A stretch of DNA of 39,984 nt from Bacteroidota bacterium (GTDB taxonomy: Bacteria; Bacteroidota; Bacteroidia; Palsa-965): positions 1-39,984 of the forward strand of contig JAAFIA010000009.1 of the NCBI GenBank assembly GCA_013298545.1, given 5' to 3'. Shown in pieces: positions 9,212 through 18,098 of this stretch (its first letter is position 1; every line of letters starts with the position of its first letter). The notes below the pieces were generated by a model. It saw only the letters and a list, made by a program, of their open reading frames with translations, searched no databases and had not been told where the DNA came from. The translations under genes were made by a program, and so were the position numbers.

Positions 9212-10177
9212 ATGAAGAAAACAACTCTCTTATCCGTCCTGCTCGTAGCCTTTTTGATGGGCCTGAGCCAACACGCTACGGCACAGAACGACGTACAGTA
9301 TAAAGTTACGCGCGATGATCCAAACGATATTTGCAACCTTTGGGTGTATCTCGATCCCTTTCAGATGGATTTTCCATTCCAAAATTTCGATGGTGCGTCG
9401 TTCAATTTAGGTGTTCAAGCCATTGGTTTTGTAGGCAATCGGTTTGGTTTTGATTATGCTACCCGTGTAGGTTTGCTGACGTTTGGCAAACTTGGTAATA
9501 AAGATGCGAAAGGCAATTTACAGATCGAAGCGGGCGGCATGTTTGTCTTGGGAAATCGTACACGTATGAAACAAAAAACAAAAGTTGTACTCGACCAAAC
9601 AGAAACAACGAATAACAACGGTGATCGGGTAACGACAACTAAGTTCATCATGATCCCAGCAAAACAAGCCATTCGTGTATTTGCTCGAGGAGGATTATAT
9701 ATTAAAAGGAATCCTTATGTACATAGACTTGAAGAAACAGGTGCAAAATATGAAGGCAACTTAACAGCAACTGGTCTGTATCTTGGATTGGGTCGTATGG
9801 CGATTTCGAACGTTTACATCAACACCAATACAGACGGTAAAGCACTTCGTTCGGGAGCATGGCGTTTGTATGCCGATGCAATCATCTGTCCTGTCAGAAA
9901 ACTTGAGATTTTCCCGGGCACAAGTCCAATTCCGACCGATTATAAATTTATTGGCGGTCCAATCGGGTTTCGTATTGGAATCTGGGGAATGGGCGTAGAA
10001 AGCCGCGACATTCAAAAGCGCAAAGCATTTTCTGCAGGTGTTGAAGTTGGTGTTCGTCCGGGCGATGGTTTGTATGGTGCGGGGTCAATTATGTTCCCTA
10101 TCGTTCGTAGAAAATCTGCTGCTCTTGGTTACAAAGCACCAGCGCCAGATCCATCACAACAAACCGAAAAAGAATAA
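9212..10177 (+). CDS. Secreted outer-membrane-type protein, family not recognised
   Basis: 321 residues with a signal peptide (LLSVLLVAFLMGLSQHATA, mature protein starting QNDVQYK). The mature part alternates polar and aromatic/glycine strands (FNLGVQAIGFVGNRFGFDY, RIGIWGMGVESRD, AGVEVGVRPG), as in outer-membrane beta-barrels of this phylum, but no named family is recognised. The C-terminus (APAPDPSQQTEKE) is polar and probably disordered. The next gene starts 2 nt after its stop, so the two are surely co-transcribed; the partner is a PD40-OmpA protein, suggesting that this barrel is anchored to peptidoglycan through it. The gene diverges from the sensor kinase. Confidence 0.8.
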   Translation: MKKTTLLSVLLVAFLMGLSQHATAQNDVQYKVTRDDPNDICNLWVYLDPFQMDFPFQNFDGASFNLGVQAIGFVGNRFGFDYATRVGLLTFGKLGNKDAKGNLQIEAGGMFVLGNRTRMKQKTKVVLDQTETTNNNGDRVTTTKFIMIPAKQAIRVFARGGLYIKRNPYVHRLEETGAKYEGNLTATGLYLGLGRMAISNVYINTNTDGKALRSGAWRLYADAIICPVRKLEIFPGTSPIPTDYKFIGGPIGFRIGIWGMGVESRDIQKRKAFSAGVEVGVRPGDGLYGAGSIMFPIVRRKSAALGYKAPAPDPSQQTEKE

Positions 10178-10179
10178 CG

Positions 10180-11706
10180 ATGAAACGGATTGCCGTACTT
10201 GCTTGTCTTTTCTTTATTGCGGTAGCTTTTCGCACCGATCAGGGAATTGAAAAAATTTTCTTGAGTGATGCGGTGAATACGAGTTATAAAGAATTGGCAC
10301 CGCGTATTTCGCCCGACGGAAAGAAATTGTTTTTCATCCGCGAAGCACATCCCGAAAACAGCAGCTATCCCGAACCCGAATCACAAGACATTTGGATGGC
10401 CAAGCGCGACGATTCGGGTAATTGGACTACGGCGAGGCATTTGAATAAACCGTTTAATCAAAACAAATACAACTCCATTGTTGGCTTCAGTGCCGATGGC
10501 AATACGCGCTACATCAAAGGGTATTATGTAAAAGGAGAATATGAAAAAGATGGATTCTCGGTTTGTCGCTTGACAGCGAAAGGTTGGTCGGCACCAGAAG
10601 GTATTCGTGTAAAAAATTATTCGAATATGTTGCATGAGAAAACCTACGTTTCGAACTACATGCACAGCGATAACAATATCTTGTTGATGTCCTTCATGGG
10701 CAAGAAAAAAAGCAACAACGATATTTATGTGAGTCTGCGTAATGGTGAAAACTCCTTTACAGAACCCGAAAAATTACCTTTTTGTAGCGATGCATCAAGC
10801 GAAGGTTCGCCGTTTTTAGCCTCTGACGGAGTAACCTTGTATTTTTCATCTGACCGTGCTGGCGGATATGGCGATGCCGATATTTGGATGGTGCGCAGAA
10901 CAGACGATACGTGGAAAAACTGGACTGTGCCTGTAAACATGGGATCTGAGATTAACTCCAACGATTGGGACGCTTATTATTCTATTCCGGCATCAGGAGA
11001 ATTGGCCTACATGGTTAGTTGGCGCGATGGCGGTATGAGTGATATTGCAACCATCAAACTCAAACCGGAAGTGCAACCCAAACCGGTTGTGTTGATTACC
11101 GGAAAAGTCATCAATAAAAAAACGGGCGTACCTATTGGAACAGAAATCCTTTGTCAATTATTACCCGAAGGCACAAAGGTTTCATCAGCAAACAGCAATG
11201 AAGAAACGGGCGAGTATCAAATCATTTTACCTTTTGGAAAGCAATATGGATTCAATGCAACAGCGGCTGGTTATTATCCTGTTAGCGAAAACATGGATTT
11301 GACCAACTTAAAAGTGTATCAGGAAATTAAAAAAGATTTGTACCTCGTTCCTGTAGAAGAAGGTCAGGTTGTGCGGTTGAACAATATCTTTTTTGAATTT
11401 GGAAAAGCGGAATTAAAAGCCGAGTCGTTTCCTGAATTGGATCGTGTGGTCGAACTGATGCAAAAGAACACAACCATGCGTATTGAAATTGGCGGCCATA
11501 CCGATCATGTGGGAACAGACGAAGCGAATGCCAAACTTTCTGATGAACGCGCCAATGCAGTACGGACGTATTTGATTTCAAAAGGAATCGCTGGCGAACG
11601 CATTACGGCCAAAGGGTATGGCGAATCGAAACCGCTAGCAACGAATGATACGGAAGAGGGAAAAGCAATTAACCGACGGGTGGAGTTTTTGATTGTGGGG
11701 AAGTAA
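10180..11706 (+). CDS. PD40 propeller-OmpA peptidoglycan-binding protein
   Basis: 508 residues with an N-terminal signal peptide (VLACLFFIAVAFRT). PD40-type propeller repeats run about 35-300 (ELAPRISPDGKKLFFI, LASDGVTLYFSSDRAGGYG, DADIWMV), then a carboxypeptidase-regulatory-like beta domain about 304-390, then an OmpA domain 397-508. D442 (GHTD) and R457 (LSDER) are the peptidoglycan-binding pair. It lacks the TPR part present in the PorE-like protein at 200-2233, so the two are related but not interchangeable. It is translated 2 nt after the upstream barrel-like gene. Likely role: attaching an outer-membrane complex to the cell wall; which complex is unknown. Confidence 0.85.
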   Translation: MKRIAVLACLFFIAVAFRTDQGIEKIFLSDAVNTSYKELAPRISPDGKKLFFIREAHPENSSYPEPESQDIWMAKRDDSGNWTTARHLNKPFNQNKYNSIVGFSADGNTRYIKGYYVKGEYEKDGFSVCRLTAKGWSAPEGIRVKNYSNMLHEKTYVSNYMHSDNNILLMSFMGKKKSNNDIYVSLRNGENSFTEPEKLPFCSDASSEGSPFLASDGVTLYFSSDRAGGYGDADIWMVRRTDDTWKNWTVPVNMGSEINSNDWDAYYSIPASGELAYMVSWRDGGMSDIATIKLKPEVQPKPVVLITGKVINKKTGVPIGTEILCQLLPEGTKVSSANSNEETGEYQIILPFGKQYGFNATAAGYYPVSENMDLTNLKVYQEIKKDLYLVPVEEGQVVRLNNIFFEFGKAELKAESFPELDRVVELMQKNTTMRIEIGGHTDHVGTDEANAKLSDERANAVRTYLISKGIAGERITAKGYGESKPLATNDTEEGKAINRRVEFLIVGK

Positions 11707-11716
11707 AATTAAAACG

Positions 11717-11743
11717 TTGCTATGTTACAAAATTGTATTTTTG
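11717..11743 (+). promoter_or_regulatory. Promoter of the nucleotidyltransferase/small-protein pair
   Basis: TTG (11717-11719), 16 nt, then TATTTTTG (11736-11743), an exact TAnnTTTG. The box ends 3 nt before the ATG at 11747, so the transcript would be leaderless or nearly so. It begins just after the stop of the PD40-OmpA gene and separates the pair from that operon. Confidence 0.55.
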
Positions 11744-11746
11744 ATA

Positions 11747-12226
11747 ATGTTAAAATTTGATGGAAAAGGGCATTTAAAACCTTATGAACCCATACCATGT
11801 AATATTTTCGAATTCAAGAGAATATTTGTAGATATGTTTGAATCGCAAACACGAAATCAAAACTATCAAAATTATATACGCTATTCTAGCGACTTAAAAA
11901 AGCTCTTAGGCACACAGAAGTTGCATCAATGGATAAATGGTTCATTTGTAACAAAAAAGAAAAATCCCAAAGATGTTGATCTGGTTACATTTATCCCTTA
12001 TCAACTCATTCAAGAATTAGGTATCAAATTAAATCCTTTTAAAGGAATACAGAGTTGGTCAACATATAGTGTCGATGCCTATATAATTGTAGTGCATCCA
12101 CAGGAAAGTGAATTATTTCGATTTACCGAGTTTGACTGTAAAGAATGGCTCTACTTATTTACACATGGTAAGCGCAATAGAAAGGGGGAAAAACAACAAA
12201 AAGGATTTATAGAAATTTTTTATTAA
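11747..12226 (+). CDS. Nucleotidyltransferase-fold protein, DUF6932-like
   Basis: 159 residues. The start at 11747 avoids overlap with the upstream gene and follows a promoter box. The core reads INGSFVTKKKNPKDVDLV: G65-S66, then D76 and D78, with a third carboxylate D110 in SVDAYIIVV. This is the GS...DxD...D pattern of the DNA polymerase-beta nucleotidyltransferase superfamily with all metal ligands present, so it may be active. The N-terminus (LKFDGKGHLKPYEP) and the GSFVT..KPxDVD stretch resemble DUF6932. Members of this superfamily include toxins that add nucleotides to tRNA or to proteins. It is followed after 10 nt by a small helical protein. Both genes are visibly richer in A and T than their neighbours, suggesting acquisition. 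Substrate unknown; family call by eye. Confidence 0.65.
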   Translation: MLKFDGKGHLKPYEPIPCNIFEFKRIFVDMFESQTRNQNYQNYIRYSSDLKKLLGTQKLHQWINGSFVTKKKNPKDVDLVTFIPYQLIQELGIKLNPFKGIQSWSTYSVDAYIIVVHPQESELFRFTEFDCKEWLYLFTHGKRNRKGEKQQKGFIEIFY

Positions 12227-12231
12227 ATTTG
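12224..12231 (+). promoter_or_regulatory. Possible second -7 box, before the small partner gene
   Basis: TAAATTTG overlaps the TAA of the nucleotidyltransferase gene and ends 5 nt before the ATG at 12237. It is an exact TAnnTTTG, but the area is AT-rich and no TTG lies at -33, so it may be fortuitous. Confidence 0.3.
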
Positions 12232-12236
12232 TTATT

Positions 12237-12542
12237 ATGCAAGAATCTAAAAAACATCAGCTACATGATCTGATTGAAAAAATAGATCGTGTAGATCAGC
12301 TGATTAAGTTTCATTCATCGAATCCTTCTTCATTCATGTCAGAACAATACGAATCGAAGAAAGAGAAACTATTGAGCTATTTAATTGATGAATTGGTTGA
12401 TTCAAAAATTCGTTCCCCACATAGTTTCCGATTAATTTTCATGGCATTGCTCAAATACTACCCCGAGATTAGCGATGAAAATAGTAATTTGCGTAAAACA
12501 AATAGTTCGCTTAATGATTTAGAAGCAGTTTTAATTGCTTAG
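12237..12542 (+). CDS. Small helical protein paired with the nucleotidyltransferase
   Basis: 101 residues, no signal peptide and no membrane segment. It appears to be nearly all alpha-helix (HQLHDLIEKIDRVDQLIKFH, then EQYESKKEKLLSYLIDELV) with charged residues spaced as in amphipathic helices. No family is recognised. Its only visible context is the preceding nucleotidyltransferase-fold gene, 10 nt upstream on the same strand; the subtilase gene converges 8 nt after its stop. By size, composition and position it could be an antitoxin or accessory subunit, but nothing in the sequence proves this. Confidence 0.7.
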   Translation: MQESKKHQLHDLIEKIDRVDQLIKFHSSNPSSFMSEQYESKKEKLLSYLIDELVDSKIRSPHSFRLIFMALLKYYPEISDENSNLRKTNSSLNDLEAVLIA

Positions 12543-12550
12543 TATTTAAA

Positions 12551-14278
12551 TTACTCCACCACCACGCGCTGCCCGCCCGACACCTTGCCCTCCGATTCCA
12601 CGCGCAGCACATACACGCCCCCGCTCAATCCCGTTACATTCAATTTCTGCGTGTTGATTCCGCCGTTGGAGGCATGACGTATGCGCATCACTTCCTGCCC
12701 CAAGACATCGTACAAAACCAAATCTACCTGCGTAACGCCCGGTGCTTCGAATGTAATGCTCAACCAATGATTTGTTGGATTTGGAAATACGTTTTGCAAG
12801 CTCAACACATTGGCTTGATTTAAAGCTTCGTTGACTACGAGCGTGGTGCAATTGTACGTTTGTACTTGTTGCAAAGCGCCATTCAAATTCAAACGTCCAC
12901 CTGTTGCGCATTGTGCACTGAGCGCCGCAAGTGTATCAACGCCAGCAAGTAAATACTGGCGCATGGTTAACGCAACTGCTGCCGGATTGGTTTTATAATC
13001 TGTAATCAATTGCGGACATGCTGCTGCATACATCAGCGCAATAGCTCCAGCTACATGCGGTGTCGCCATCGAAGTACCCGAAATGATTGCATATCCATTA
13101 TTCGGATAAGTCGAATTGATGGATGTTCCGGGCGCACCCAAATCAATGGTTGTAATTCCATAACCAGCACTTGTAGTTTTCACATCATTGCGTGTGGTAT
13201 TGGTTACCGCAATCATGTAATTACTAGCGCAGGCGGTAGGAATATCGCCTTGCTGATCGATGTTCCAATTTTGATTGGCGGTTGCTGCTGCGCTCAAAAT
13301 ACCTTGCGCTCCAAGCGAATCGTACATGGCGCACCAAATTGGATAATTTGCGGGTTGGCCCAAATCAACGCCGAAAGAAGCATTGGTAGAAACTACAAAA
13401 GCTCCTTGCGCACCATTGGTTTGGTTGTATGTGCGACGAGCATCCAAAGCATACGTGTATGCAATAATCACCGTAGCTTCGTCGCCGGATGATCCTTGAA
13501 TGGGCATAACTTGCAGGCCCCAATTTACGCCCACAACACCAAGCGAATTGTTGCCACGTGCCCCAACAGTTCCACTCACATGCGTTCCATGACTATTCGA
13601 TCCGATGGCCGCATTGTTGTTGTAGGCATTCCAACCATTGCGGTCGTCGATATAGCCGTTATTGTCATCATCAATGTTATTCGTTGGGTCATCGGCCCAA
13701 TTTTTCCAGAAGTTCAAATCTTGGTGTGCAAGCGAAAAACCGCCATCAACAACTGCAACAACAATGGTATCGCCTAAGGATGTAAGACCGCCTGTGGTGA
13801 TGTCCCAAGCTTCGGGAGCATCAATATCGGCATCGGGTGTTCCGCCATTTTGGCCCGTATTGTCAAGATCCCACATGGTTGAAAAATTGGCATCGTTTGG
13901 TACGGTAACCCGTTCGGAAACAAGGTGGTTGCATTGCGCCAATTTTACGCCGGGCAATTGACGTAGATTTTTTAAAGCTAGTTCGCTATCGAGTTGTGGA
14001 TTGATGGAGAATTTCCACACATGCATACTTTTTGCAAGCATTGTTTTGCTCCATACCGGAAAGCCACGTTCGCCAAGTAAAATGGCGATATTATCAGCAT
14101 CCTCGTTGTTTTCGAGCATCACGAGCAATTCGCCTGGAATAACTGTTCCGGCTTTGTAATCGACAACTGGAATGGATTTGAATTCGCCGCGCCATTTCGC
14201 GATAGTATTGATGGGGGCTTGTGCCCAAATGGTTGCCGGAAGGAGTATGCAAGCGAGTGAAGTAAAAAATCTGGTCAT
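12551..14278 (-). CDS. Secreted S8 subtilisin-like protease with T9SS sorting domain
   Basis: 575 residues: a signal peptide (FTSLACILLPATIWAQ), a propeptide-like region about 35-125 (PGELLVMLENNEDAD, LRQLPGVKLAQCNH), the catalytic domain about 130-470, and a C-terminal T9SS sorting domain about 497-575 (VFPNPTNHWLSITF, LYDVLGQEV, LSGGVYVLRVE). The triad is D178 in VAVVDGGF, H230 in SHGTHVSGT and S403 in GTSMATPHVAG. The Asp is followed by Gly-Gly instead of the usual Thr/Ser-Gly. The sorting domain means export through the outer membrane by the type IX system and release or attachment at the cell surface. It diverges from the helicase gene at 14402. Confidence 0.95.
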   Translation of the reverse strand: MTRFFTSLACILLPATIWAQAPINTIAKWRGEFKSIPVVDYKAGTVIPGELLVMLENNEDADNIAILLGERGFPVWSKTMLAKSMHVWKFSINPQLDSELALKNLRQLPGVKLAQCNHLVSERVTVPNDANFSTMWDLDNTGQNGGTPDADIDAPEAWDITTGGLTSLGDTIVVAVVDGGFSLAHQDLNFWKNWADDPTNNIDDDNNGYIDDRNGWNAYNNNAAIGSNSHGTHVSGTVGARGNNSLGVVGVNWGLQVMPIQGSSGDEATVIIAYTYALDARRTYNQTNGAQGAFVVSTNASFGVDLGQPANYPIWCAMYDSLGAQGILSAAATANQNWNIDQQGDIPTACASNYMIAVTNTTRNDVKTTSAGYGITTIDLGAPGTSINSTYPNNGYAIISGTSMATPHVAGAIALMYAAACPQLITDYKTNPAAVALTMRQYLLAGVDTLAALSAQCATGGRLNLNGALQQVQTYNCTTLVVNEALNQANVLSLQNVFPNPTNHWLSITFEAPGVTQVDLVLYDVLGQEVMRIRHASNGGINTQKLNVTGLSGGVYVLRVESEGKVSGGQRVVVE

Positions 14279-14401
14279 GAGCGTAGTATATGATTATACA
14301 ATGATAAGCAATTCAAGGTTAAAAAACGCATTTCATTTCCTGTGAAAATCAGGTACATTTATCGGCTCAAACGACATTCACCGACCAGCAAGTATTCGAC
14401 T

Positions 14402-17400
14402 ATGAGTTTTCGCGTTTATAAATCTTCTGCGGGTTCGGGAAAAACATTTACACTTGTTAAAGAATACCTGAAACTGGCGTTGTCTGATGAGGCGAATCCG
14501 CCGCAACGTTACCGACAAATTTTAGCTGTAACGTTTACGAATAAAGCGGCAACCGAAATGAAGGAGCGTATGCTTCGCGCGTTGGAGGAATTGGCTGAAC
14601 CGAAGAAAGGAAAACCAGATGTTTTAGCGGCCTTGCTGATTGAGGAATTACAGATTGATCCTTTTGTTTTGGCCGATCGGGCGAAGCTTGTGTTGCGGGC
14701 CATTTTGCATCATTATACAGATTTTGCGATTGGGACAATTGATAGTTTTGTGCATCGGATTGTGCGGGCATTTGCGTTTGATTTGCATCTGCCCATGAAT
14801 TTTGAAGTGGAGACAGATGCGGATAAGTTGTTGCGGCATGCCGTTGATTTATTGATTTCGCGTATAGGTACAGATGAGCAATTGACGGATGCGTTGATTC
14901 AGTTTGCCGAATCGCGGACGGATGAGGATCGGAGTTGGCAAATTGAGCAGGAATTATTGGCGCAAGCACGGCAATTGCTCGACGAAACAGGTTCGGCACA
15001 AGCAGATCGGTTGCGGCATTTGAACATTGCCGATTTCATGAAGTTTCGCGACACGCTGAAAAAAACATCGAGCGATTTTCTAAAAAAACTAGAAGTGTTG
15101 GGCCAAACAGGGCTTGATGCCATCAACGCAGCGGGGCTTGGTGATGATGTATTTTATTATGGTGCACAGGGTGTTCGCAATTGGTTTTCGAAGATTGCAG
15201 AAAGCAACGACAAAGTTTTTGCAGAACCCAACACGCGCGTTTTGGCTGCTTTTCATCAAGATAAATGGTATGGTGGAAAAGCAAGTGCAGCAGATAAAAT
15301 GGCGATTGATGGGTTGAAACCGTTGCTCACAAGTTTATGGGAAAAACTACAAACACTTCGCGAAACAGAATATGGGCGTTTTGTGGTGCATCGGTTGCTA
15401 TTGCGCAATATTTATGCGCTTGCGGTGTTGAATGAGTTAGAAAAACAATTGTTTGCATTTCGGACGGAAGAAAATGTCTTGCACATTTCGGAATTCAACC
15501 GCATCATTTCGCAAATTGTTTTCAATGAGCCGGTGCCGTTTATTTACGAACGACTGGGCGAAAAATACAGTCATTATTTAATTGATGAATTTCAAGATAC
15601 TTCGGTTTTGCAATGGCAAAATTTATTGCCGCTGTTAGAAAATGCGTTGGCTTCTGAAAATTTCACGATGCTTGTGGGTGATGGCAAACAGGCAATTTAT
15701 CGCTGGCGTGGTGGCGAAGTGGAACAGTTTGCGCGTTTGCCCGAAATTGCGGGAGCAGAAAAAAATGAATTGCTCTTTGATCGGCAAGAAAGTCTGAAAC
15801 GCAATTATGAGCCACGTCGCTTGAATCGTAACTTCAGAAGTAAAACCGAAATTATTGATTTCAACAATCGTTTTTTTCGTGAATTATCAAATTTACTCGA
15901 TGCGCAATACCGTTCCATTTACGATGAACTGGAGCAAGAATCGAACCCGCAAAACACAGGCGGTTTTGTACAAATCGAACTCAATGAATCGCCGCGCGAA
16001 ACAGTAAAAGAGGAATACGTGCGCATGACGATTGCGCGTGTACAAAGCCTTGTTGCGGAGGGTTTCCGACAAAGTGATATTGCGATCTTAACACGTACCA
16101 ACAAAGAAGGTAGTTTGCTGGCGCAAGGATTGATTGACGCAGGCTTGTCGGTCATTTCGTCGGAGTCGTTATTGCTCAAACAATCGCCTTGTGTGCAATT
16201 GGTTTTGGCCACTTTGCGGTGGATCGATCATACATACGATGCGGTTGCGCGCGCACAAATCATTCAAGGCTTGGTGGCGTTGAAAAAAATCTCAGGTGCA
16301 TTTGAAACGAACTTGCAGCAATGTACAGCACATGAATATGGTTTGCCTGGATTTTTGCGCGATTGTGGCATTCGTTTCAACACACAGGTTTTAGCGCGCA
16401 TGACCTTGTACCAGCGTTGCGAGTCGATTTTACAACGTTTTCAATTGGATCGTGCGGCTGATCCGTACTTGGTCTTTTTTCTGGACGAGGTTTTGGCGTT
16501 TTCGTCGGGCCGCAATCATGGGCCAGACGATTTTCTAAATTGGTGGCAAGATCGTGCAGGAAAAGCTTCGGTGGTTATTCCTGATGGCATGAATGCGGTG
16601 CGGGTGATGACGATACATAAATCGAAAGGCTTGGAGTTTCCGGTGGTGATTTTACCGTTTGCCGATTGGGACATCAGTACAGGTCGGAAACAACTTTGGG
16701 TAGAATTGCAAGATGAATCGTTGCCGCATTTGCCAACAGGCATTGTGAATGTTTCGGAAATTTTGCTGCACACGGAATATGCATCGCATTACTTGGATGA
16801 AAAAAACAAATCGTTGTTGGATCATTTGAATGTGTTGTATGTGGCGTTGACACGGGCTGAACGGCGTTTGTACATCATGACCAAACCTTCTGCAAAAGCG
16901 GAAGGCGCAGCCAATCTGAGCGATTGGTTTGCGCGTGGGGCAAAAGCGTTGGGAATGATTTTTGAAAATAACATGGCTTCGTTTGGGCTTGCGGGTGTTG
17001 TTGAATTGCATACCAAACATGCGTTGCCGTTTGTTTCTTCGGAGCATTCGGGAAGTACAGATTGGACGGAGCGTTTGAGCATTCGTTCGCATGCGGCAGA
17101 TATTTGGGCAACAGATGAAAAAGGGACTTCGCGCGATCGGGGGAAATTGATTCATGCGATTTTGGCGCGGGTGCGTGTGGCGGATGATTTGGAACGTGCG
17201 GTGGCAGCGGCGGTGAGCGAGGGTTGGGTCGATAAGCACGAGGCATTTTTGATTGAGGTGCATTTGAAAAATTTATTGCAAGTGCCAGAGGTGGCGGCAT
17301 TTTTTCAGGAGGCGGATGAAATACGAACGGAGGCTGAAATTTTGTTGCCGGACGGGGGGCGGCGGCGGCCAGATCGGGTGGTGCGGCGGGGGGAGCGTAC

Positions 17401-17551
17401 GCTATTGATTGATTTCAAAACGGGACGCGAAGCCGCAAGCCATCACCGCCAATTGAAAAAGTATGCGCAACTTTTGCACGAAATGGGCTATTCTAAAATC
17501 GAAAAATGGTTAATTTATACCGAAGAAATGCGCGTGGAAGCGGTAGAATGA
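14402..17551 (+). CDS. AddA-like UvrD/Rep helicase with PD-(D/E)XK nuclease
   Basis: 1049 residues. The start at 14402 puts the Walker A motif SSAGSGKTFTL near the N-terminus (K14), as in the family. Further helicase motifs: VTFTNKAATEMKERM (Ia), YLIDEFQDTS (II, about 395), VGDGKQAIYRWRGGE (III), LNRNFRSKTEIIDF (IV), VMTIHKSKGLEFPVV (V), YVALTRAERRLY (VI). The C-terminus has a RecB-type nuclease with RPDRVV near 990 and IDFKTGRE near 1004. The protein should unwind and degrade double-strand ends to start recombinational repair, working with an AddB-like partner. That partner is not in the window; the neighbours are yajQ (30 nt downstream) and a divergent protease. Confidence 0.93.
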   Translation: MSFRVYKSSAGSGKTFTLVKEYLKLALSDEANPPQRYRQILAVTFTNKAATEMKERMLRALEELAEPKKGKPDVLAALLIEELQIDPFVLADRAKLVLRAILHHYTDFAIGTIDSFVHRIVRAFAFDLHLPMNFEVETDADKLLRHAVDLLISRIGTDEQLTDALIQFAESRTDEDRSWQIEQELLAQARQLLDETGSAQADRLRHLNIADFMKFRDTLKKTSSDFLKKLEVLGQTGLDAINAAGLGDDVFYYGAQGVRNWFSKIAESNDKVFAEPNTRVLAAFHQDKWYGGKASAADKMAIDGLKPLLTSLWEKLQTLRETEYGRFVVHRLLLRNIYALAVLNELEKQLFAFRTEENVLHISEFNRIISQIVFNEPVPFIYERLGEKYSHYLIDEFQDTSVLQWQNLLPLLENALASENFTMLVGDGKQAIYRWRGGEVEQFARLPEIAGAEKNELLFDRQESLKRNYEPRRLNRNFRSKTEIIDFNNRFFRELSNLLDAQYRSIYDELEQESNPQNTGGFVQIELNESPRETVKEEYVRMTIARVQSLVAEGFRQSDIAILTRTNKEGSLLAQGLIDAGLSVISSESLLLKQSPCVQLVLATLRWIDHTYDAVARAQIIQGLVALKKISGAFETNLQQCTAHEYGLPGFLRDCGIRFNTQVLARMTLYQRCESILQRFQLDRAADPYLVFFLDEVLAFSSGRNHGPDDFLNWWQDRAGKASVVIPDGMNAVRVMTIHKSKGLEFPVVILPFADWDISTGRKQLWVELQDESLPHLPTGIVNVSEILLHTEYASHYLDEKNKSLLDHLNVLYVALTRAERRLYIMTKPSAKAEGAANLSDWFARGAKALGMIFENNMASFGLAGVVELHTKHALPFVSSEHSGSTDWTERLSIRSHAADIWATDEKGTSRDRGKLIHAILARVRVADDLERAVAAAVSEGWVDKHEAFLIEVHLKNLLQVPEVAAFFQEADEIRTEAEILLPDGGRRRPDRVVRRGERTLLIDFKTGREAASHHRQLKKYAQLLHEMGYSKIEKWLIYTEEMRVEAVE

Positions 17552-17581
17552 GCAATTTTGTAATCAGAAAAAAATAAACAC

Positions 17582-18073
17582 ATGGCAAGTTTTGATATCG
17601 TGAGCAAAATTGATGCTCAGACACTGGATAACGCAATCAACAGTGCGCGGAAAGAAATTTTTGGTCGCTTTGATTTTAAAGGAACAAAAAGCACCATTGA
17701 TTTGGACAAGAAAAATTATGCCTTGACCATTGTTACGGAAGACGAAATGCGTTTGGATTCGATCATCGACATCATTCGTACGCGTATGATGAAACAAAAT
17801 CTTGATCCGCGTTGCATTGATGAAGGGAAAGAGCATTACGCGTCGGGCAATATGGTGCGCAAGGATGTAAAAGTGCGTCAAGGAATTGATAAAGACACGG
17901 CACGGGAATTGATTAAAGCCATTAAAGATTCGAAGCTGAAAGTAACGGCGCAAGTGATGGATGATCAAGTGCGTGTAACGGCCAAAAAAATTGATGATTT
18001 GCAAGCGGTAATTGCATTGGTGCGTCGAGGCGAGTTTGATTTGCCTTTTCAGTTTACAAATATGAAAGCATAA
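17582..18073 (+). CDS. YajQ family nucleotide-binding protein
   Basis: 163 residues, the usual length. The N-terminus ASFDIVSKIDAQTLDNAINS and the later GRFDFKGTKSTIDLD, DDQVRVTAKKIDDLQAVIAL and the end RRGEFDLPFQFTN are characteristic of YajQ/UPF0234. These are cytoplasmic proteins with two ferredoxin-like folds that bind nucleotides or RNA; some bind cyclic di-GMP and act as effectors. Which ligand applies here cannot be told. It lies 30 nt after the helicase gene and 25 nt before the secreted protein gene at 18099, so it may belong to one transcript. Confidence 0.95.
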   Translation: MASFDIVSKIDAQTLDNAINSARKEIFGRFDFKGTKSTIDLDKKNYALTIVTEDEMRLDSIIDIIRTRMMKQNLDPRCIDEGKEHYASGNMVRKDVKVRQGIDKDTARELIKAIKDSKLKVTAQVMDDQVRVTAKKIDDLQAVIALVRRGEFDLPFQFTNMKA

Positions 18074-18098
18074 ACAGATAATTCTTCGTAATTTCGGG

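Noticed and set aside
14225-14270. A sigma-70 type promoter (TTGAAT and TATAAT) near the protease gene
   Set aside because: The candidate boxes lie at 14295-14320 with only 12 nt between them, which is too short, and this phylum uses a different consensus.
18000-18098. A tRNA or small RNA between yajQ and the next gene
   Set aside because: The gap is only 25 nt; no cloverleaf or conserved T-loop sequence was found here or in any other gap.
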